A DNA stretch of 64,000 bases from JAABSQ01 sp964573705 (GCA_964573705.1 CAZNLT010000008.1:1-64000), one strand, 5' to 3'. Numbered from the stretch's first letter, positions 9,090 through 17,926 are shown. Numbers and translations are program-made. Notes: generated by a model from the sequence alone, not told the origin.

Positions 9090-11411
9090 ATGACGAATTC
9101 AAGTCGACACTATGAAAAGAAAGACGGAATCGCGCTGTGGAGCGTTTTTCCGACACCTGCAACACTTACGGATTTCGAACGGAATGACCCGAATGTTTCA
9201 AAAATGGCGCTGCCCGCATTTATCCGTTTTGCTCATGAAAAGGAGCTCATCGCAGAAGCCGCGGCGGCCGATTTTCGATCCTGGGTCCGGGACACCGCCG
9301 ACCGTCGGATTCCGCAGACGCCGCCGGTCGGGTTTTCTTTCAACGATCTCATCGAAAAAATGACCGAAAAACAATCGGTCAATCGGCTGGTGGAGGACGA
9401 ACTGCTGCCGATTGCACGCCGGTTTCATCTGCCCGATGTCCAGACCTCGATGATCAGCCGGCTTCGAAAGCATTTCAAGCCGAACACCCGCCCCAAACAA
9501 AACCTGCTGCGGGTGCTGTCGTTCTGGATCGGATTGAACCGGCCCCACTGGGGGTGGAATTTCGAAACCTTGGTGCGGCTGGGAGATTCCGCGCCGATTT
9601 CGGTGCAGACCGACCGGGAGGAAGGGGTGCGGATGGCCGTTCACGTCATGGGGCGGGGTGACCTGTTGGGGCCGGCGGCGGTGGAATGGCTGCGCGAAGA
9701 ACTGATCCGAAGCATGAAATACCTCGATATGTTCTACATCGATGCGAAACAGGTGGTCACCGCCGCCACCACCGTTCTCGTGAACATCCCCCGGCTGAAA
9801 GGTCATCCCGCGGACCTCACCCTCTATGGCCGCGCCCTCGGAAATGCTGCGGCCCTGGCCCACCAGATGCTCATCCGGTGGGATTTGAGCGAGTTCAGCG
9901 GGCCGGGCAACCGGCTCACCATCGCCATCGCCGCCGGCCCTTTCGTGGAAATGGAGATGTACATTCAGACCATTCTGAAAGCTCGGTCGCCGGACGGGGG
10001 TATGATCCGGTTGACGCCCTTTGCATACCTGTGCGCCAATCTCTCCGAAATCAAGATGGTTTTCCATCGTCCGCCCCTTGAATTGAGCCTTTTCGACGGG
10101 GATACCATGACGGTCTGGAGCGTCCACTGCCTCTGGAGCCACATCTATTACAATTATGTGCCGGCGGTGCTCCGAATCCTGCCGACCGATGACGATTCCT
10201 ATCGCACCTTCAAAGCGAGTCTGTTTTCGGCGGATTTAAAAAACAATGCGGCCTTGGCGTCCGTTTATCGGCATGTCCGGAATACATTGCTGACCATCGA
10301 GATCGCCAAGTCTTGTCTGACCAAGGGGATGTTTCACGAGGCGGATTATTTCATCGCGATCATTCTCGCCATTCACCCCTTTCATGTGGTTGCGCGCACC
10401 CTTCGCATGGTGATCCGCCTCAACATGGCGCTCTACCGCCCCGGCTTCGGGGCGGCCGGACGGCTCTTCCGGGATGCGGTGAACGAGGGCCGATTCATTA
10501 TCGACCAATGCCAAGTAGCGGACGAGGAGGTGTTCTGCGAACTGGGGCAGGTCTATTTCTGCATCGCGAGGCGGCTGTTCAATATCCTCGGAAACGGTTC
10601 GGAGGGAATCCTGCAAGCAGAGGAGTTATGCGGAAGAAAAGAGGACCGCAGTCCGAGGGACGACACCGATGTCGGCGAATATGAATTCTCCCGAAGGATG
10701 CTTCGGGAAAAAGTGATGGAATATTTGCAGCAGGCGGAGGATTGTTTCGATAAAGGGCGCACCCTCTCCCCCAGCGGCATGGGGAATCGATCCCTTCATT
10801 GGTGTTTTCGGATTCGCGCCCTGAAAAAGCTGTTCCTCACGGATGATAATCTGTTTGCTCCTGACAGCGGGCCGCCGCGCATTCCGACCGACCGGGAGGA
10901 CGTTTTTCGGAAGATAGCCAAAGAGATGTTTTACTGCCTGGGATGGGCGGATGATATTCCAAGGACTGGGGAAGGGTATTCCCCCGACGAGGAGGCGGCT
11001 CTTTTCTTCCGGATTTTTCAGGCATTCGACCGATATGACAACTCGGTGCTGCTGAGCAGCTACAGCGCCAATGTTAAATACGCCTTCGCTATTTTGGTGT
11101 ATGATTTCGTCCCGCGACTGACGGTGGGACTGCTCAGGATGATTCTGGCTTGGCTGGATGCCTCCGAAAATGCGACCCGGGAACTGCTCAATCGGAAATC
11201 GGGTATCCATACCATCGTGACCTGTTATTCTCAGATTCAGCCGGCCGACGCCCTGCTGGACCGGATTCGGAAGGCGGTCGGATATCTTCGGGAGCAATAC
11301 GCGGATGATCTGAATCGCGCCGATGACTGGGTTATCGAAAAAGGCCGGGAGATGAAATTCACCCTGATCAATTTCACCGAAGAATTTTTTGCGGAACGAC
11401 CGTTCTTTTGA
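9090..11411 (+). CDS. 773-residue protein of unknown function
   Basis: I do not recognise this protein. It is a long, mostly helical, soluble-looking polypeptide without a signal peptide or clear membrane spans. Visible features are an acidic, tryptophan-rich N-terminus (SGKDGIA-like start, then FRSWVRDTADRR), a block with LRVLSFWIGLNRPHWGWNFE, a histidine-rich middle (SVHCLWSHIYYNY), and a C-terminal half with spaced helices such as AEDCFDKGRTLSPSGMGNRS that could be TPR-like. No nucleotide-binding or catalytic motif stands out. It stands alone, divergent from the GLUG surface protein and convergent with the NAD-binding protein gene. The start has no strong ribosome site. Codon use and GC content look like those of the neighbours, so it is probably a real gene. 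Confidence 0.65.
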   Translation: MTNSSRHYEKKDGIALWSVFPTPATLTDFERNDPNVSKMALPAFIRFAHEKELIAEAAAADFRSWVRDTADRRIPQTPPVGFSFNDLIEKMTEKQSVNRLVEDELLPIARRFHLPDVQTSMISRLRKHFKPNTRPKQNLLRVLSFWIGLNRPHWGWNFETLVRLGDSAPISVQTDREEGVRMAVHVMGRGDLLGPAAVEWLREELIRSMKYLDMFYIDAKQVVTAATTVLVNIPRLKGHPADLTLYGRALGNAAALAHQMLIRWDLSEFSGPGNRLTIAIAAGPFVEMEMYIQTILKARSPDGGMIRLTPFAYLCANLSEIKMVFHRPPLELSLFDGDTMTVWSVHCLWSHIYYNYVPAVLRILPTDDDSYRTFKASLFSADLKNNAALASVYRHVRNTLLTIEIAKSCLTKGMFHEADYFIAIILAIHPFHVVARTLRMVIRLNMALYRPGFGAAGRLFRDAVNEGRFIIDQCQVADEEVFCELGQVYFCIARRLFNILGNGSEGILQAEELCGRKEDRSPRDDTDVGEYEFSRRMLREKVMEYLQQAEDCFDKGRTLSPSGMGNRSLHWCFRIRALKKLFLTDDNLFAPDSGPPRIPTDREDVFRKIAKEMFYCLGWADDIPRTGEGYSPDEEAALFFRIFQAFDRYDNSVLLSSYSANVKYAFAILVYDFVPRLTVGLLRMILAWLDASENATRELLNRKSGIHTIVTCYSQIQPADALLDRIRKAVGYLREQYADDLNRADDWVIEKGREMKFTLINFTEEFFAERPFF

Positions 11412-11534
11412 ATCCGTTCTCCGGTGGTTCGGATATGGAATCTGAAAAGCGGATTATGCAGCCACAGACCCCGGTTGCGTTTGAATGTGTCGATGAGAGG
11501 GGATGTGCCGAAGTTAGAATACCATCCGAACGCC

Positions 11535-11585
11535 GCCGGGGGATGAATCCCCCGGCTGAATCCGAAAAGCCCGCTGAAGCGGGCT
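11535..11585. repeat. REP-like double hairpin
   Basis: Two adjacent palindromes: 11535-11556 has 10-bp arms around GCCGGGGGAT with a 2-nt loop, and 11568-11585 has 7-bp arms AGCCCGC/GCGGGCT with a 4-nt loop. They lie in the convergent gap between two genes. On the minus strand the second hairpin is followed by TTTTCGG, so it could act as a weak terminator. The paired GC-rich design resembles extragenic palindromes mobilised by RAYT transposases; no such transposase lies in the window. Confidence 0.5.
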
Positions 11586-11628
11586 CGTCCATGGGAATCG
11601 ACCAAGTAGGCATACCCGTAGTTCAGCG

Positions 11629-12279
11629 TCACAGGCGGGCGGTCCCGGTGAGTACCCCGTGGCATCGGCAGGCGGTGGATACCAGGTGGTTGTCCTTTGC
11701 TTTTTCGAGCTGATCCAGAAGATCGAAAAGCTGCCGGGGGCGATATCCGCCGACCCCCGGGCCGAGCTGTCTGCTTCGGATGACCTGCGAATCAAATCCG
11801 GGGAATGGGGTATCCCGCAGCACATCAAAGAGGTTCGGTTTTCTCGGCTCTCCGGTGGCGGTGCACATCTGAGCCGGTTCCGGGCAATCGTCGGGGCAGA
11901 TGAAGTCCGCATGACTGACATAAACATCCCCGCCCTCACCGCGCATGGGATTCGGGAGACTGGAGAGAATTTCGGCGGGAATCTCGATCCGTTGCGCCCG
12001 TTCGGGGCCCAGTTTCGCCAGGCACCATTCGGCGGCCAGATGGACCGGCAGGGCCGGGATGATCCAGTCCGGACCTGATCCGGGGCGAAGGTGTTCGGCG
12101 AGGAACCCCACCCCGTCTGTTGTGATCAGTTCCGGCCCCGAACCCCCCATGGATTCCAGTGCGTCACCAGCGGGATCTATGACGGTAAAGCGTGCATCAC
12201 TGAGCAGGGCGGAGAGACGTTCCAGGGCCAAAGCGCCGAAACGGCCTCCCCCGATGATCCAGATCCTTTTCATTTCCAT
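11629..12279 (-). CDS. small NAD(P)-binding protein with cysteine motifs
   Basis: This 216-residue soluble protein opens with a Rossmann dinucleotide loop (IWIIGGGRFGALALERL) like that of TrkA/RCK proteins. An acidic residue ends the second strand (FTVIDPAG), favouring NAD. The C-terminal half is unusual: CPDDCPEPAQMC and, near the end, TACRCHG place five cysteines and a histidine in positions that could hold an iron-sulfur cluster or zinc. The gene follows the FAD oxidoreductase gene after only 10 nt and is surely co-transcribed. I infer a partner or electron-transfer role for that enzyme; no assigned family function is known to me. Confidence 0.65.
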   Translation of the reverse strand: MEMKRIWIIGGGRFGALALERLSALLSDARFTVIDPAGDALESMGGSGPELITTDGVGFLAEHLRPGSGPDWIIPALPVHLAAEWCLAKLGPERAQRIEIPAEILSSLPNPMRGEGGDVYVSHADFICPDDCPEPAQMCTATGEPRKPNLFDVLRDTPFPGFDSQVIRSRQLGPGVGGYRPRQLFDLLDQLEKAKDNHLVSTACRCHGVLTGTARL

Positions 12280-12289
12280 TCTCGCGGGG

Positions 12290-13792
12290 CTAATCGTGGT
12301 AGCCCTTATCCGGATGCCAGCGCCTGATTTTCAGGTATTCCGGAAAGGCGTGCGGCTTGAAGACCGATTTATCCAGCAGCAGCCGCAGACACTCCAGGAT
12401 GCCCTCGGTGATGGTCGGATGCGGGTAGACCGATTTGAGCACATCCTTGAGCCCCCGGTCCTGGTCCATGATGTGGGTGATGGTCATGACGGTGGAGGAT
12501 GCCTGGGGGCCTGCGGTCCGCATGCCGAGAATCTTCTGATCTTCGTCATCGGTGACGATGATCTTGTAGAAGCCGTGGGTGGACCGCATGGCGATGGCGC
12601 GGTTGACCAGCATATTGGCGTAATGGGCGACTCGATAGGGAATTTTCCGCTTCTGACATCCTTTCTCATTGAGCCCCACCGCGGCCACCGCCGGGTTAAA
12701 GAACATGACTGTGGACATATTGGAATAATCGAGGGGCCAGCGGGTGGCATCGAACATATGCTTGACCGCGTATCTTCCCTCCAGCTCGGCGATGTTGACC
12801 AGGGCCGGGTGGTGGGTGACATCCCCGGCCGCATAGATGTTGTCTCTGACGCAGCAGTTTTCGTCGGTCTTGAGATACCCGGGGGTTTTGACCTCGATGC
12901 CGAGGGCTTCGAGGTTGAGAATCGACAGGTTGACCGTCCGGCCGATGGAGATCAGGGTGGCGTCCGCCTCGATCACCTCGGAGTGGCCGTCCTGGAAATC
13001 GAGGATGACCTCCAGGTGGTCCGGTCTTTTTCGAATATTCCGCAGGATGGCCGAATGGATCACCTTGACGCCGTGCTGAACCAGGTTTTTCTGGACGAAA
13101 TCGCTGATGTCCTCATCTTCATAGGGAATGACCCGCTGGGCATGATCCACCAGATAGACGATGGTCTGGCCGAAATTGGAGAAGATCGTGGCGTATTCGC
13201 ATCCGATGATACCGGCCCCCACGATCACCAGCCGCCGGGGAAACTCCTTGAGATTCAGGACTCCGTCGGAATTGAGAATGCGGTTCTGGTCCACTTTGAT
13301 GTGAGGGAAATTTCTCGGCGTGGATCCCGTGGCGATCAGAAAATTCTCGGCGGAAATCCGTTCGCATTTGCCGTCGGTGCAGGTAAGCTCCACCGAGTCT
13401 TTGGATAAAAACCGCCCCCAGCCGCGCCGGTAAGTGATGGAGCCGGGCCCTTTCCATCGGCCCGGCGAGTAGGTCTCGAACTGAGAGAGCATCTGGTACT
13501 GCTTCTCCTTGACCGCCTGGACCACTACGTCGCGAAGCTCCGAGTAGTCTACCGTCAGATTGGCGGCCCAGTAGCCCCGGTCCTTTTTGGCGGCGACCGC
13601 AAAATCCTTGGACAGCTCCCACATCGTCTTGGAGGCGAGCGCACCCCACATGACGCCGGCGCCGCCGATTTCGCTGCCTTCGATCACGCAGACATGCTTT
13701 CCCATATCCAGCGCCCGCATGGCCGCCGCAAACCCGGCCGGTCCGCATCCCAGAATACAGACGTCGAAAATATCCGGTGTGTTGTCGGTCAT
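12290..13792 (-). CDS. FAD-dependent pyridine nucleotide oxidoreductase lacking the redox disulfide
   Basis: The 500-residue protein has the full architecture of the dihydrolipoyl dehydrogenase/SthA family: FAD loop ILGCGPAGFAAAMRALDMGK near residue 13, NAD loop IVGAGIIGCEYATIFSNFG, the second FAD motif DNIYAAGDVT, and a C-terminal dimerisation domain with HPTITE. The redox-active pair, normally GGTCxxxGCxPSK, reads GGAGVMWGALASK here, so both cysteines (expected at residues 46 and 51) are replaced by Gly and Ala. It cannot be a true dihydrolipoyl dehydrogenase. The WG in the motif recalls soluble transhydrogenase SthA, which keeps one cysteine. A hydride transfer or transhydrogenase-like role with the downstream NAD-binding protein is possible. 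Confidence 0.8.
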   Translation of the reverse strand: MTDNTPDIFDVCILGCGPAGFAAAMRALDMGKHVCVIEGSEIGGAGVMWGALASKTMWELSKDFAVAAKKDRGYWAANLTVDYSELRDVVVQAVKEKQYQMLSQFETYSPGRWKGPGSITYRRGWGRFLSKDSVELTCTDGKCERISAENFLIATGSTPRNFPHIKVDQNRILNSDGVLNLKEFPRRLVIVGAGIIGCEYATIFSNFGQTIVYLVDHAQRVIPYEDEDISDFVQKNLVQHGVKVIHSAILRNIRKRPDHLEVILDFQDGHSEVIEADATLISIGRTVNLSILNLEALGIEVKTPGYLKTDENCCVRDNIYAAGDVTHHPALVNIAELEGRYAVKHMFDATRWPLDYSNMSTVMFFNPAVAAVGLNEKGCQKRKIPYRVAHYANMLVNRAIAMRSTHGFYKIIVTDDEDQKILGMRTAGPQASSTVMTITHIMDQDRGLKDVLKSVYPHPTITEGILECLRLLLDKSVFKPHAFPEYLKIRRWHPDKGYHD

Positions 13793-14098
13793 GAGCGCAC
13801 CCCGTCCAAAAACCGATTCACCGGGTCCGGAGAATCGGTTTTTGCGATGACCCGGGTGATTCCCTTTTGTATCCTTTCCTGAAAACCTTCATTTTTTATG
13901 ATATCGTACGCAGCGGATTCTATCATGAAGTCTTTTCTCCTGGCGATGAGTTCTACCGGCATATCAGCCGAAATTAGACCGGAGAGAATGGCCATCGAGG
14001 TCGGCAAATTTCGCGGATTGAATATCCGGGAAATACCGAATGGTGTCCTCTCGGCAGGTTTCCAGAAGAACTTTGGCGGCGGTGTCGTATTGTTGCAT
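13789..14098 (-). pseudogene. Rpn/PD-(D/E)XK-type protein remnant, internally deleted and frameshifted
   Basis: From ATG 14098 the frame reads MQQYDTAAKVLLETCRED, typical of the N-terminus of the abundant Rpn-like (recombination-promoting nuclease/putative transposase) proteins, and stops at 13964. In another frame, from about 14005, the translation reads TSMAILSGL, then IARRKDFMIESAAYDIIKNE and GFQERIQKGI, the usual C-terminal segment of the same family. Roughly 150 or more central residues with the nuclease core are missing and the halves are out of frame. The last codons touch the oxidoreductase start. The family assignment is from remembered motif patterns. Confidence 0.5.
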
Positions 14099-14359
14099 GG
14101 CGAATCTTATTTGCTCTGTTAGGATTGATTCATGTGTACCACATGGAATCACATAAAAGCAATCTTTGAGGAAACGAAACCGTGAATCTATCAGCCCAAT
14201 GGCTTATGAACTAAATTATCTCATAATTCCGTGTTCACCGCCGATGCGATTTTTCCCAGCGTAATGGACGAACCGAACCTGCATAATTCCCTTGCCCCGA
14301 AACGGATGCCCGTATATATTTTTTTTCGATACTGCCGAATAGGAAAATGACCAAATGAA

Positions 14360-16276
14360 ATGGAATCGAGGCCGCGCATGAAAGAGAGCGGATCTACATC
14401 GTCGAAGGCCCTGTTAGCGGCGACTCTGCTGGTGTATCTTCTGACGGTGGCCGCGGTATCAGGCTATTCGTATTGGAATGCCCGAACCGCCATGCTCAAG
14501 CAGATCGATCGAAACCTGTTGATCGGCGCCTCGACGGTCAAGTACATCCTGACTCCGGGGTTCCATGATCGGGCCACCATGGAATCGGCCATTTCTCCTG
14601 AAGAAGACCGGGATAATATTCTCGCCTTGACTCGATTCGCCGATCGGGCCGGTTATAAATTCCTCTATACCGCGGTACGCCGGGACGGTCTGGTTTTCAT
14701 TACCGCATCCAGCGCCACAGAGGCGGAACTTGAATCCAAACAGGAGGTCCGCTATTTCGAACCCTATTCGGAGGCCAGCGAAGCCCTGAAAGCGGCATTT
14801 GATGCGGATGGTCCGGTGTATACCACCTATTCCGACCGGTGGGGACGGTTCCGGGCGGTCATTCTGCCGGAAAATTCGCCGGCCGGGAACCGGTATCTGT
14901 CGGTGGCCGAATTCGACATCGGATTCGTTCAGTCCGTTTTACAGCGAAAGCTTATCGGATCGGTGCTCATTACCGGGGTCCTGCTGGCCGGATCACTTCC
15001 TCTGTTTCTTTATTTCCTCAGAAGGGAAAAAGCATACAGTGTGGCCCTGGTCGATGCAAATCGTCGGTTGAGAGAAGATCTCGAACACCGCAAGCGGATG
15101 GAGGCGGAACGCGCTCAGTTTCAGGAACAGATCCGCCGGGCCCAGAAACTGGAGGCGGTGGGCACCATGGCGGGCGGTATCGCCCATGACTTCAACAACA
15201 TGCTGTCGATCATTCTCGGATATACCGAACTGGCCATGAATCAGATACCGCCCGAATCCAAGCCCCGCAGGCAGTTGGAGGAGGTCGTGACCGCCGGAAA
15301 CCGGGCCCGGGACCTGGTGCGTCGAATCCTGACCTTCAGCCGAAACAGCGAAGAGGGGTTTCAGCAGGTCGGTATGCGGCAAATCGTAGCCGAAGGCGCC
15401 AAAATGCTTCGTTCCGCTTTACCGTCCACCATCGATCTTCAGGTCCGCCTCCATACCGATGATGCGGTGCTCGGCGACCCGACCCAGGTCCATCAGGTAT
15501 TGATGAATCTGGCTACCAATGCCGGGCATGCCATGCAGGGCCGAGCGGGCGAATTGGTCATTCAGCTTGAAACCGTGATGATCGATTCCGATCAGCCGGT
15601 CCCGGCCCCTGACCTCAACCCCGGACCCTACGTGTGTTTGACGGTTCGGGATACCGGTCACGGCATGGATTCGAAGACCCTGGATCGTATTTTCGACCCG
15701 TTTTTTACCACCAAAGATCCCGGAGAGGGCACCGGGCTGGGGCTTTCGGTGGTGCACGGCATCATCAAGAGCCACGGCGGGGCCGTCCGTGTGATCAGTC
15801 GACCGGGGGAGGGCGCCGAATTCAAGGTGTATTTTCCCGCGATGAGGCATGCCACGGGCCTTGGGAAGAGACCTGAACTTCCCTTGCCGGCCGGCACAGA
15901 AACGATCCTTCTGGTGGATGACGAAACGGCTTTGCTGGAAATGGAAAAAAAGACTTTGGAATCTCTCGGGTACCGGGTGGAGGCGGTCATCCGCGGTTCC
16001 GAAGCTTTGGACCGGTTCGGCTCAGACCCTGACCGGTATGATCTCGTCATTACCGACATGACCATGCCCCGGATGACCGGCAAGGAACTGGCCGCTCGAT
16101 TGGTCAACATTCGGCCCGATATTCCGGTCATTCTCTGCACCGGCTGCGCCGAAACGGAAACTGGTGAAGATCCGCATGAAACCGAGGGCGTTCGAATCGT
16201 GTTGACGAAACCGGTATCGAAGAAGCAAATGGCCTGGAAAATCAGGGAAATCCTGGATGGTTCGAGCTGTCGATAG
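14360..16276 (+). CDS. hybrid sensor histidine kinase with receiver domain
   Basis: The 638-residue membrane kinase has a first transmembrane helix at about residues 17-37, a periplasmic sensor region to about 200 (Cache-like, with YKFLYTAVRRDGLVFITAS), a second helix (LIGSVLITGVLLAGSLPLFL), a short coiled coil, then HisKA with MAGGIAHDFNNMLS (phospho-histidine), an HATPase domain with NLATNAGHAM, VRDTGHGM and GEGTGLGLSVV, and a C-terminal receiver (LLVDDETAL, LVITDMTMPRMTG, VLTKPVS). It is a complete phosphorelay-type hybrid kinase. No partner regulator is adjacent. ATG 14360 is taken as start; ATG 14378 (MKESGS) is an alternative. Confidence 0.9.
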   Translation: MESRPRMKESGSTSSKALLAATLLVYLLTVAAVSGYSYWNARTAMLKQIDRNLLIGASTVKYILTPGFHDRATMESAISPEEDRDNILALTRFADRAGYKFLYTAVRRDGLVFITASSATEAELESKQEVRYFEPYSEASEALKAAFDADGPVYTTYSDRWGRFRAVILPENSPAGNRYLSVAEFDIGFVQSVLQRKLIGSVLITGVLLAGSLPLFLYFLRREKAYSVALVDANRRLREDLEHRKRMEAERAQFQEQIRRAQKLEAVGTMAGGIAHDFNNMLSIILGYTELAMNQIPPESKPRRQLEEVVTAGNRARDLVRRILTFSRNSEEGFQQVGMRQIVAEGAKMLRSALPSTIDLQVRLHTDDAVLGDPTQVHQVLMNLATNAGHAMQGRAGELVIQLETVMIDSDQPVPAPDLNPGPYVCLTVRDTGHGMDSKTLDRIFDPFFTTKDPGEGTGLGLSVVHGIIKSHGGAVRVISRPGEGAEFKVYFPAMRHATGLGKRPELPLPAGTETILLVDDETALLEMEKKTLESLGYRVEAVIRGSEALDRFGSDPDRYDLVITDMTMPRMTGKELAARLVNIRPDIPVILCTGCAETETGEDPHETEGVRIVLTKPVSKKQMAWKIREILDGSSCR

Positions 16277-16335
16277 CCGATCCGGATGCTCAGACTGAAC
16301 TCAAGGCAAAATGAATCGGCAGTGACCCGCTTATT

Positions 16336-17115
16336 ATGAAATCTCAAGATATCCCTGAAAAACTGGTTTCCGTCTATGAACAGTTCAACCGGCGGGAATA
16401 TGTGACGCCCGATCCCCTGGAGTTCCTGTATAACTACCCTTCCGTGCGCGACCGCGAAATCGTCGGGTTGACGGCTTCCGCGCTGGCCTACGGCCGGGTG
16501 GCCATGATCAAGCGGAGTGTCGGTGCTGTTTTGGAGATAATGGGGTCCTCACCCGCAGAGTATCTGGCACTCTCTTCTTCGGCCTCCCTTGGCAGGGATT
16601 TTTCTGATTTCAAACACCGGTTCGCCACCGGAGAACACCTGTCGGTGATGCTGGCCGGGGCCCGGAACATGGTTCGAGAATACGGATCTTTGTTTGCCTG
16701 TTTTCTGGATGGATACGACGCTTCCGACCCCGATGTCATTCCCGCCCTGACCCGTTTCTGCGAAAAGCTGGTCCGTGTCGGCGATCCGGGCCACCTGGTT
16801 CCCCGGCCCGAACGGGGCAGCGCCTGCAAGCGAATGCATCTGTTCCTGCGATGGATGGTGCGCCGGGATGCGGTGGACCCCGGGGGTTGGGAGGATGTGG
16901 ACCCGGCCAAACTGATCGTGCCGCTGGATGTGCACATGCACCGGGTCTGCACCTTTCTCGGGTTGACCTCCCGCAAGGCCGCCGATCTCAAGACGGCCCT
17001 CGAGATCACCGCCGCCTTTGCCCGGTGGGTCCCGGAAGACCCGGTCCGATTCGATTTCGCCCTGACCCGCTTCGGTATTCGCGGGGAGATGTCCATAGAC
17101 GAGTTTTTTTCCTGA
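16336..17115 (+). CDS. TIGR02757 family protein
   Basis: This 259-residue soluble protein matches the TIGR02757 (DUF2400) family by length and by blocks such as VGLTASALAYGRVAMIKRSV, the KRMHLFLRWMVR helix and VPLDVHMHRVCTFLGLTSRK near the C-terminus. The last block resembles the helix-hairpin-helix region of DNA glycosylase-type folds, but the family has no established function. It lies 59 nt after the hybrid kinase and is followed by a hairpin that may terminate transcription. Confidence 0.75.
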   Translation: MKSQDIPEKLVSVYEQFNRREYVTPDPLEFLYNYPSVRDREIVGLTASALAYGRVAMIKRSVGAVLEIMGSSPAEYLALSSSASLGRDFSDFKHRFATGEHLSVMLAGARNMVREYGSLFACFLDGYDASDPDVIPALTRFCEKLVRVGDPGHLVPRPERGSACKRMHLFLRWMVRRDAVDPGGWEDVDPAKLIVPLDVHMHRVCTFLGLTSRKAADLKTALEITAAFARWVPEDPVRFDFALTRFGIRGEMSIDEFFS

Positions 17116-17158
17116 ACCCCATTCCCGTTCCCATTTCCCGGCCAACCTCCATCCCCTG

Positions 17159-17181
17159 ACGGCGGTTTTTCGCCGTTTTCT
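17159..17181 (+). terminator. possible terminator after the TIGR02757 gene
   Basis: A short stem ACGGCG/CGCCGT with a GTTTTT loop (17159-17176) is followed by TTTCTT. The stem is only 6 bp, so strength is doubtful. It lies just before the next promoter. Confidence 0.45.
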
Positions 17182-17197
17182 TCCAAATCTTTTGTCG

Positions 17198-17226
17198 TTG
17201 ACACCGACCGAACGCTCAGTTATAAT
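17198..17226 (+). promoter_or_regulatory. consensus sigma-70 promoter of the cyclophilin gene
   Basis: TTGACA (17198-17203) and TATAAT (17221-17226) both match consensus exactly with the ideal 17-nt spacing. The cyclophilin start codon is 58 nt downstream of the -10. A promoter this strong normally needs repression, and a TetR-type operator fills the spacer. Confidence 0.85.
17203..17220. promoter_or_regulatory. TetR-type operator inside the promoter spacer
   Basis: ACCGAC, 6 nt, then CTCAGT: the left half is identical to the operator at 117-134 and the right half matches its GTCGGT in 4 of 6 positions. It occupies the space between the -35 and -10 hexamers, so a bound repressor would block RNA polymerase. 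Confidence 0.5.
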
Positions 17227-17284
17227 TTTAAATTTGGAATTTTATCACTGAAATGCATTTTTTATTCTTAGCAGGAGGCTGGTT

Positions 17285-17809
17285 GTGATTGGAGAAAAAA
17301 GCGACTATAAAGAGAATGTGGATCGCCTGACGGCGGTCTTTGACACAAATATGGGAAATTTCGAAATCGAACTGTACGCTAAGGAATGCCCCGAAACGGT
17401 CTGGAATTTCGTGAATCTGGCCGAAGGCCGCCAGGATACCCCCCGAGGCAAAAAATTCTATGACGGGCTCACCTTTCACCGGGTCATCGAAGACTTCATG
17501 ATTCAAGGGGGATGTCCCTTCGGCACCGGCACCGGCGGACCCGGCTATCAATTCAAGGATGAATTCCACAAAGACCTGAAGCATGACAGTGCGGGGGTTC
17601 TTTCCATGGCCAATGCCGGGCCCGGCGCCAACGGCAGCCAGTTTTTCATCACCCTCGGTCCCACCCCCCATTTGAACAACCGCCACACGGTATTCGGCAA
17701 GGTGACCCGGGGCATGGACGTGGTCGAAGAGATCGGATCGGTCAAAACCGGCCCCAACGACAAGCCGGTGAAACCGGTTACCATCAACTCGGTCACGATT
17801 CAGCGCTAG
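17285..17809 (+). CDS. cyclophilin-type peptidyl-prolyl cis-trans isomerase
   Basis: The 174-residue cytoplasmic cyclophilin (no signal peptide) catalyses proline cis-trans isomerisation. Core motifs are present: YDGLTFHRVIEDFMIQGGCP with the catalytic Arg, GTGTGGPGYQFKDEF, LSMANAGPGANGSQFFIT, and HLNNRHTVFGKVTRGMDVV. Length is usual for the bacterial single-domain class. The start is a GTG (17285) preceded by AGGAGG at 8-13 nt. It has its own near-perfect promoter with a TetR-type operator, an unusual arrangement for this housekeeping family. Fumarase follows after 117 nt. Confidence 0.95.
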   Translation: MIGEKSDYKENVDRLTAVFDTNMGNFEIELYAKECPETVWNFVNLAEGRQDTPRGKKFYDGLTFHRVIEDFMIQGGCPFGTGTGGPGYQFKDEFHKDLKHDSAGVLSMANAGPGANGSQFFITLGPTPHLNNRHTVFGKVTRGMDVVEEIGSVKTGPNDKPVKPVTINSVTIQR

Positions 17810-17926
17810 TCCGTCTTTAAAAAAGTATTTTCAACACTGAATGGAACGGCCCTTGCAACTGCTTGCAATTCGTCCCCCTTTTTTCAAGCCCGATGACGTC
17901 GATAATGAAAAGGAGAATCCCATACG

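Noticed and set aside
12290..13792. true dihydrolipoyl dehydrogenase (lpdA)
   Set aside because: Both active-site cysteines are missing.
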